From: Plazaster borealis
Taxonomy: Eukaryota; Echinodermata; Asteroidea; Forcipulatida; Labidiasteridae
Direction of reading: 5' to 3'
Length of the DNA: 64,000 nt
Assembly (NCBI GenBank): GCA_021014325.1
Contig: JAJGQC010000551.1
Coordinates: 1 to 64,000, forward strand
Of this stretch, positions 57,095 to 64,000 are shown piece after piece; the stretch's first letter is position 1; every line of letters starts with the position of its first letter. The translations under genes and the position numbers were made by a program. Below the pieces are notes generated by a model. It did no database searches and was not told where the DNA came from. It was given only the letters and a program-made list of their open reading frames with translations.

Positions 57095-59082
57095 GTAAAG
57101 TCCGTCACATTTAACCTAATATTATTAGAACAAGAAAAAAGTGGCTGAAGTTTAAAAAAATATATTTGCAAACAATATAAAGGACCAAGACAAACTAGCA
57201 TTTGATATTGGATGACAGTGGAAAAAAATAAGTGTCTATATGAAATAATTGTGAAAAGTCATTTTATGTGACGGACGTTACGTGACAGACGTTGCTAAGA
57301 AAGCCCCCCCCCCCACATTAAGATGCGAAGCCGAACTCAAAATCGCTCAAAATAGTTCAATAAGTATTCCATGTTCATTATGTCCCCAACGCATCTTATC
57401 TATCTTGCACATTATTACAACTTGTTCAAACTTACTTGAAGGATTATGCCATCTAAAATGTCAGAATTTTTTTTTTAATAGCGCCCTCAGTGGCAGCCTG
57501 AATAATTTCCGTCGTGGCCGATAAATTTGACAAAACTTCATATTTTAGAAAAGTTCTCATGATATAATACACCCATTGCCAAAATGATTTGTAAAAATTG
57601 ACCATCGTGTCCTATTTTCATGGAATCACCCCTATCATTGCCTGCAAGTTGCAACTTCCAACCAACGGATGGTGGTTTATAATTACAGACTAGGCCCCGG
57701 CTTAAACGGATGAAGGTTAAATCTGTACACATTTAATTTTAAATCCACTGGATTGATTTATAAGTTTTTTCAATAATTGAACAAAATATTTTTTGAAAGA
57801 TTTATTTGAAATAAAACTGTGATTGTTCCGACTTTTATCCACCAAATGGCGCACAACGTATGGTGTGTACGATCTACTCTGAATAACTATAGTGTTGATT
57901 CCCTAAGCATCGTAGTAAAACAGAAAACTGCGATCGTTCCGGCTTTTACCCACCGAATACTGCACAGCTTATGGTGTGTACGATCTATTGAATATCTTGT
58001 GTTGATTCCCTAAGCATCGTAGTAAAACATAAATGATGGTTCCGGCTTTTACCCACCAAATACCGCACAACGTATAGTGTGCACGACCTATACTGAATAA
58101 CCAAGCGTCGTGTACAGAAAAACAGAAATAAAACTGAGATCGTTCCGGCTTTTACCCACTAAGTTTAACGCAAACAGCATGGTGTGTAAGATCTGCTGAA
58201 CATTTAATAAGTTGTATTTCAATTCCCTTAGCATCGTTGTTTTACTGACAAGAAAAAAATTGTAATATTTTCAAATTTTACCCACAATTAATGATTTATT
58301 TCATGAGAACCTTTATGAAGTACGACTGCACGCACGCACCAGTTTAGGTTTCTAAATTCATTGTAACTTCTTCAGTTCCGACCTGAGCTTGATTTACTGG
58401 AAAATACATCATTAAATGACAAGAAGAAAATAACGCTGTCGAAAACATGAAACATGGATCGTTTCAATCGCCAACGAAAATATACAACTGATTTATTTAC
58501 ATGTTACTGCAAAGATTACATATACGGTGCAAAGTTTTGACTTTGCCCCTCGTTCAAACATACGCGAGCTCCGACCTGCAACCTCCAACCACCGTGCGTC
58601 GCTTCAGAAATATGCACCATCAGTTTACACTGCAAGGTGAGTTCCGACCTGCAATCACCGACCTTTGAATTCACGCCATATGTACACGTACATGTACACA
58701 TACAGGTACATGTACATGTACGAACATGTGTATTTACATGTACATACGAACATGTGTATTTACATGTAAGTACGATCAATGCTATGTCAACACAACGCGA
58801 GTTTCGACCTGCAACTTCCAAACAACGGACGATGCTTTTTAAAATAACATAGGCTAGGCCCCGATTTAAACGGTTGAAGGTTAAATCTGTAGAGGTTTTA
58901 AATTTAAATCCACTGGATTGATTTTATAAACTAAATAAAATCTTTTGAAAGATTAATTTCAAATCAAACTGCGACCGTTCCGGCTTTTAAACACATACTG
59001 CACAACGTACATGTATGGTGTGTACATGTATGGTGTGTACGATCTACTGGAAACTTAAACAGAAATGAAACTGAGATCGTCC

Positions 59083-59265
59083 CTTCATTCATTCAATGGT
59101 TTAATTTAAAAAAAACCTATTTAAATCGCTGCCAGCAGCAGAATTACATGAACAGTAACAAAATTAAAAGACCGGAGTAAAACATTACAATTAGAATTAA
59201 AATGGCGTTAATTATATCAGACACAAAAACAGAGACATTTATAAAACTGTAAAAGTTATACAGAG
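59083..59265 (-). mobile_element. LINE 3'-end fragment in the right arm
   Basis: A short (CATT)n tail is followed by AATCGCTGCCAGCAGCAG and AT-rich sequence. It interrupts an arm unit between GAAACTGAGATCGTCC and GAGGTTCCGGCTTTTA. Confidence 0.4.
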
Positions 59266-62140
59266 GTTCCGGCTTTTAGTTACCCACTAAGTTTAACGCT
59301 CACATTATGGTGTGTACGATCTACTGAATTGAATAACTTGTGTTTCAATTCCCTTTGCATCTTTTCTTTTACTACACGAAAAAAACTGTGTGGTCGTTCC
59401 GACTTGTTCCCGCAAAACGATTAATTCATGAGAACTTTCATGAAGTACGACTGCATGCACCAGTTTAGGTTTCTTAAGTTATTCTAACTTCTTGAGTTCC
59501 GTCTTGAGCCTGGTTTAATGGAAAATACATCGATGACAAGCCAAGAAAATAATGCTGACGAAAACAGGAAACTTGGATTGTATCAATCGCCACCAAAAAA
59601 AATACAACTGATTTATTTACATGTACTGCAAAGATTACTTCCACGGTGCAAAGTTTTGACTTCCCTGGTTCAAACATACGTGAGTTCCGACCTGCAACTT
59701 CCAACCACCGTGCGTCGCTTCAGAAATAGGCCCCATCAGCTTACACTGCAATGTGAGTTCCGACCTGCGATCACCGACCTCTGCATTTACGCCACAAGTG
59801 TACACGTATCATTTACATGTACATACCATGTCAACACAACGCAAATTCGACCTGCAACTTCCAAACAACGGACGATGCTTTAGTAGAGTATTGAAGGCTA
59901 GGCCCCGATTTGAACGGGTGATCAGGTTGAATCTGTAGAGGTTTTACAATTAAATCTACTGGATTGATTTTATAAAATCTTTCCATATAATTAAACACAG
60001 TCTTTTGAACGATTAAGTTCCGGCTTTTACCCACCAAATAACGCACAACGTATGGTGTGTACGATCTGCTGAATTCCCTAAGCATCGTAGTAAAACAGAA
60101 AATGATGATCGTTCCGGCTTTTACCCACCAGATACCGCACAACGTATGGTGTGTACGATCTGCTGAATTCCCTAAGCTTCGTAGTAAAACAGAAATGATC
60201 GTTCCGGCTTTTACCCACCAAATGACGTATGGTGTGTACGATCTACTGAATAACCTAAGCGTCGTATACAGAAAAACAGAAATGAAAACTAAAATCGTTC
60301 CAGCTTTTACCCACTAAGATTAACGCAAACAGCATGGTGGTACGACTTGCTGAATATTGAATAAGTTGTGTTTCAATTCCCTTAGCATCGTTGTTTAACA
60401 CTGACAAGAATAAAACTATGATTATTTCGAATTTTTACCCACAAAATGATTTATTTCATGAGAACTTTCATTTTAACTTCTTGAGTTCCGACTTGAGCCT
60501 GGTTTAATGGTAAATACATCGATGACAAGCCAAGAAAATAATGCTGTCGAAAACAGGAAACTTGGATTGTTTCAATCGCCATCCAAAAATATACAACTGA
60601 TTTATTTACACGTTACTGCAAAGATTACTTCCACGGTGCAAAGTTTTGACTTCCCAAGTTCAAACGTACGCGAGTTCCGACCAGCAACCTCCAACCACCG
60701 TGCGTTGCTTCAGAAATAGGCCCCATCAGCTTACACTGCAATGTGAGTTCCGACCTGCGATCACCGACCTCTGCATTTACGCCACAAGTACACGTACACG
60801 AATATACATTTACATGTACGTACCATCAATGCTATGTCAATACAACGCGAGTTTCGACCTGCAACTTCCGAACAACGGACGATGCTTTAGAGTATTGAAG
60901 GCTAGGCCCCGATTTGAACGGGTGACCAGGTTGAATCTGTAGAGGTTTTACAATTAAATCTACTGGATTCCATATAATTAAACACAATCTTTTGAACGAT
61001 TTAAGTTCCTGCTTTTACCCACCAAATAACGCACAACGTATGGTGTGTACGATCTGCTGAATTCCCTAAGCATCGTAGTAAAACAGAAAATGATGATCGT
61101 TCCGGCTTTTACCCACCAGATACCGCACAACGTATGGTGTGTACGATCTGCTGAATTCCCTAAGCATCGTAGTAAAACAGAAAATAATGATTGTTCCGGC
61201 TTTTATCCACCAGATACCGCACAACGTATGGTGTGTACGATCTGCTGAATTCCCTAAGCATCGTAGTAAAACAGATATGATCGTTCCGGTTTTTACCCAC
61301 CAAATACCGCACAACGTATGGTGTGTACGATCATGGTGGTACGATCTACTGAATAACCTAATCGTCGTATACAGAAAGATGAAACAGTGATCATTCCAGC
61401 TTTTAAATAAAATAAAATAATGCATTCGAAAACAGGAAACATGTATTATTTCAATGGCCACCAAAATATACAACTTTTTATTTACATGATGTACGCAAAG
61501 ATTATTCCATGGTGTAAAGTTTTGACTTCCCTAGTTCAAAAGAATTCGTTCAAAACATACGCGAGTTCCGACCTGCAACCTCCATACACCGTGCGTCGCT
61601 TCAGAAATAGGCCCCATCAGCTTACACTGCAATGTGAGTTCCGACCTGCAATGTGCGACCGCATAGGATACACATTGATCATCATACCATGTATGCAATA
61701 AACGTTAGAGCCCAGTATACACTGCAACCAATGTGAGTTCCGACCTGCAATCAGCGACCGTTGCATTTATATCACACGTTCGATAAACGCTATGGACACA
61801 CAACGCAAGCGAGTTCCGACCTGCAATAAGCGACCCTCCCACGCACCCTGCATGCATCGCCCGATTACGAATACAATGACATTTTGCGTGCGTCTGTTGC
61901 ATAGTCTGGTACCTGCTGACTGTTTTGTCCGTCAGGCGATCAAGAAAGTCAGTCAAATTTTAACGTTTTTGAGTTCTTGGGATATTCTATTGCATAGGTA
62001 AGTGGGTAATTATGACAAAAACTGATGTGTTTCACCATTCCAATTGAGTTCCGACTTCATCTGCAACAAAATCTTCAAAAAATAACAATTTTTTGACAGT
62101 TCCGGCACATCAGGCAGATCAGGCAAATCCGGCTTTTACC

Positions 62141-62806
62141 AATTGCCGTTGAAATACACGCACTCACGCATTCTTATTATGTGCTATGTGAAAGTACATG
62201 TACATGTACATTTACTGTACAGCTGTGTGTACACGCATGCATGTACATGACATGTACATGTTCATTGTGTACAAAAATGCGTCGCGGCTTGCTGAGTCTT
62301 GATTACGCGCCCCATAAAATAGTTTGGGATAGGGTTGGGAAGGAGAGGGGGCAAGTAAGAAAATAGACCGATGGTCATAATGAAAGAAGAAACTCACTAA
62401 ATGAAATTGGAAATGGTCCTAAATGTTTGTGATGAAAGTACACTGCAGTACAAACAGACGAAGCTTGATGAGCCTATGTAGTTTAAAATAACTATTTTTT
62501 GTTGGACTGGGTTCATCACAATCTAAACACCCTTGTGAAGCGGCAGTAGAAGAACAGCCGGTTGCGTGGTCCCCTCAACTACCCTATTTCATTCCACATA
62601 CCACCACTGGCCCAAGGTCCCTTGTGGTCATCATTCATGCACAGTGTACAAAACCCACATAAATTTCTGCACATCGATGTTACATCAAGGCTGAATGGCC
62701 ATTCCTAATTCACTTAATTTGTTCTAAAGAGACTACCACCCCCCACCCACCCCCCCCTTCCAGTCGATCTTATTCCGAAGTGCAAAATTCGGAAGACTAT
62801 ATTTGT

Positions 62807-62837
<31 letters not shown>

Positions 62838-63890
62838 TTTATTTAATTATTTGTTATTTGTTTAGGGGTGCCTTGTTGCGCCAGTGCATTTCAGGTGTGT
62901 ATTTATACATCTTCAGAATTTATATAATTTTGTGAGAATTTTGTAGGGCTGTGGATGGATTAAGCCCTTACTTTAACAGATCGTGGTTTTCCCATTTCAC
63001 AAATGTCACAGATTTAAGTGTAAAAACACTAATTTAAATTTTTTTCCATCTGGAATCACAGGATGTAAAAACGCTTCATCGCCAACTTCTTAAAGATAAA
63101 AATAAATAGATAAACAAACAAAGATATGAAATAATGTGCATTTAATACCTCATAATTACACCGAGTGTTATGTGTAACGTTTAGCAAATCAGTTATAACT
63201 ATGATACTTAGATAATTTGGTAGTTGGTAGTTGGATAAAAATGTTTTTAAAAAACCATAAAATAAAATAAGGACTTCCAGCGATAAACCGATGAACTTAT
63301 ACGTAACTAAACTAAAAGAATGATAATGAAAATACCCAACACCAATACAGTGGTCATGGTCATTGAAGTGCACAATGTGGATTGATTCAACAACCTGTGT
63401 AAAACAAAGAAATAAAAGGATACTTGCAAACCAATGCTAGACAAAACCAAGCGCTACATTTTTTTAATTTTATGGACCATTAATCTAGGCTAAGCTTCAA
63501 CAACAGGCCAATAAAGTAAAACTTTGGGAGACAAGAGTTTTTAAACCTCAAGGAATCTTGAAAGGAAACACCAGACCTTTTAGTGTAAAACTGTAAGATG
63601 TGTAAATATTGGGTAGAGTACACATGAGTCCTTATGTATACTGCTACTTGAAAAGCAATTTAACCTTAAAACTCCTTCATCTGCATATTAGATCCTGCCA
63701 GAAGCTAGGTAAAATAAACCATGCACAGTTGGAGCAAAAGCAAGCTCAGGCACCAACTAAAACTACTATTCTCTATTGCTAATTAAGATTCACTACAGAA
63801 CAATGGTCAAATAGTAAACCTTTACAACTTGAAATACCATGAAAATTATTGCAGAAATTATAACAAGAGCATCTGATTTCTCATCTTCAG
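62141..63890. other. no gene seen; (TTTA)n microsatellite
   Basis: TACATGTACATGTACAT text lies at 62196-62260, and a (TTTA)n run at about 62803-62850. The minus-strand frame at 63056-63373 has no splice or family support. Confidence 0.4.
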
Positions 63891-63964
63891 ACAGAATTAC
63901 ATGCACAACAACCAGCATAGTAAGGCATTTCATCACTTGATCAAAAATCTCAAACTTCACAAAG
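63891..63964 (+). CDS. internal exon of an unrecognised gene
   Basis: A good acceptor (CTGATTTCTCATCTTCAG) and donor (AAAG then GTATGC) bound 74 bases. Only one frame is open to the donor: QNYMHNNQHSKAFHHLIKNL and KLHK. It enters needing one base and leaves one base. It does not join in phase to the candidate exon ending at 45432 without an in-frame stop, so other exons must lie between or the genes differ. Confidence 0.5.
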
Positions 63965-64000
63965 GTATGCCCCTTGTACTGTCAATGATAAATTATGTGT

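Larger units (their letters stand above)
45849..62140. mobile_element. giant fold-back element, ~16.3 kb, with long compound inverted arms
   Basis: The two ends match in inverse orientation. GGTAAAAGCCGGA, then TGCCTGATCTGCCTGAT, then TGCCGGAACT at 45849 recurs at 62140 with about three differences in 43 bases. The next several hundred bases also match in mirrored order, for example TGACGGACAAAACAGTCATC and ATGCAACAGACGCACGC. Inside, both arms are long arrays of related units, all pointing the same way within an arm and opposite ways between arms. The centre (about 50006-55324) is not repeated. No clear target duplication is seen. Drosophila FB elements and the sea urchin TU elements show this kind of design. 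Confidence 0.75.
55325..62140 (-). repeat. right arm of the giant element
   Basis: All class 1 motifs appear inverted (GTTCCGGCTTTTACCCACC), for example at about 57938, 58144, 60111, 60202, 61099 and 61283. Class 2 appears as GAGTTCCGACCTGCAA, for example at about 55410, 56713, 58641, 59683, 60673, 61562 and 61736. Larger units that begin near CTGATTTATTTACATG recur at about 56640, 58490, 59610 and 60600, with a degenerate one near 61470. The arm is about 2.6 kb longer than the left one, apparently through extra units. Confidence 0.75.

Noticed and set aside
46600..61350. CRISPR-like regular repeats
   Set aside because: Units vary in length, spacers are themselves repeated, the genome is eukaryotic and there are no cas genes. 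These are transposon arm repeats.
63056..63373. 105-residue minus-strand frame
   Set aside because: Tyr/Phe/Leu-rich, as expected from AT-rich DNA. No splice sites or motifs support it.

Overview
The window is eukaryotic nuclear DNA. It has split genes with GT-AG introns, no operons, AT-rich non-coding sequence and a very dense load of repeats. The repeats point to an echinoderm, perhaps a sea star: fold-back MITEs ending GGGCCCAATTTCATAGAG, MITEs flanked by TTAA with a GGTAATT subterminal motif, and several tRNA-derived SINE families. This assignment rests on recall of repeat style, not on a search. There are no rRNA genes, no free-standing tRNA genes and no bacterial features.

Bases 1-37,000 hold pieces of at least one split host gene on the + strand. 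A clear internal exon lies at 24-166. Three exons agree in phase at 11324-13575. A five-exon 3' end (34106-37028) agrees in phase at every junction and ends in an acidic tail and a stop. I do not recognise the protein. Its introns are packed with mobile DNA. The largest piece is a two-exon hAT-type (ZNF862-like) transposase gene with a BED-like zinc finger exon (2534-2776) and a body exon (4870-6917) broken by one deletion/frameshift. Others are an 818-bp inverted-repeat element carrying one zinc-finger exon, further TIR elements, SINEs, MITEs, a 5'-truncated CR1/Jockey-like retrotransposon inside a MITE (26868-27878), and an 81-bp minisatellite (30220-31842).

Bases 37,000-45,000 are mostly repeats: fold-back GGGCCC MITEs, two inverted MITE-B copies and small minisatellites. 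A promoter-like patch with a TGACGTCA site and a possible first exon lies near 45,260-45,433.

Bases 45,849-62,140 form one structure and the main discovery: about 16.3 kb with matching inverted termini, long arms (about 4.2 kb left, about 6.8 kb right) built of head-to-tail repeats, and a central 5.3 kb of different sequence. The arms hold two classes of short repeat that share the core CGGAAC. Nearly all copies point one way in the left arm and the other way in the right arm. The centre holds decayed exon-like pieces, including a possible Myb/SANT-like accessory protein. This looks like a giant fold-back DNA transposon with arrayed binding sites. Later insertions are present in one arm and absent from the other, and so expose clean empty sites. 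After 62,140 there is little until an exon at 63891-63964.
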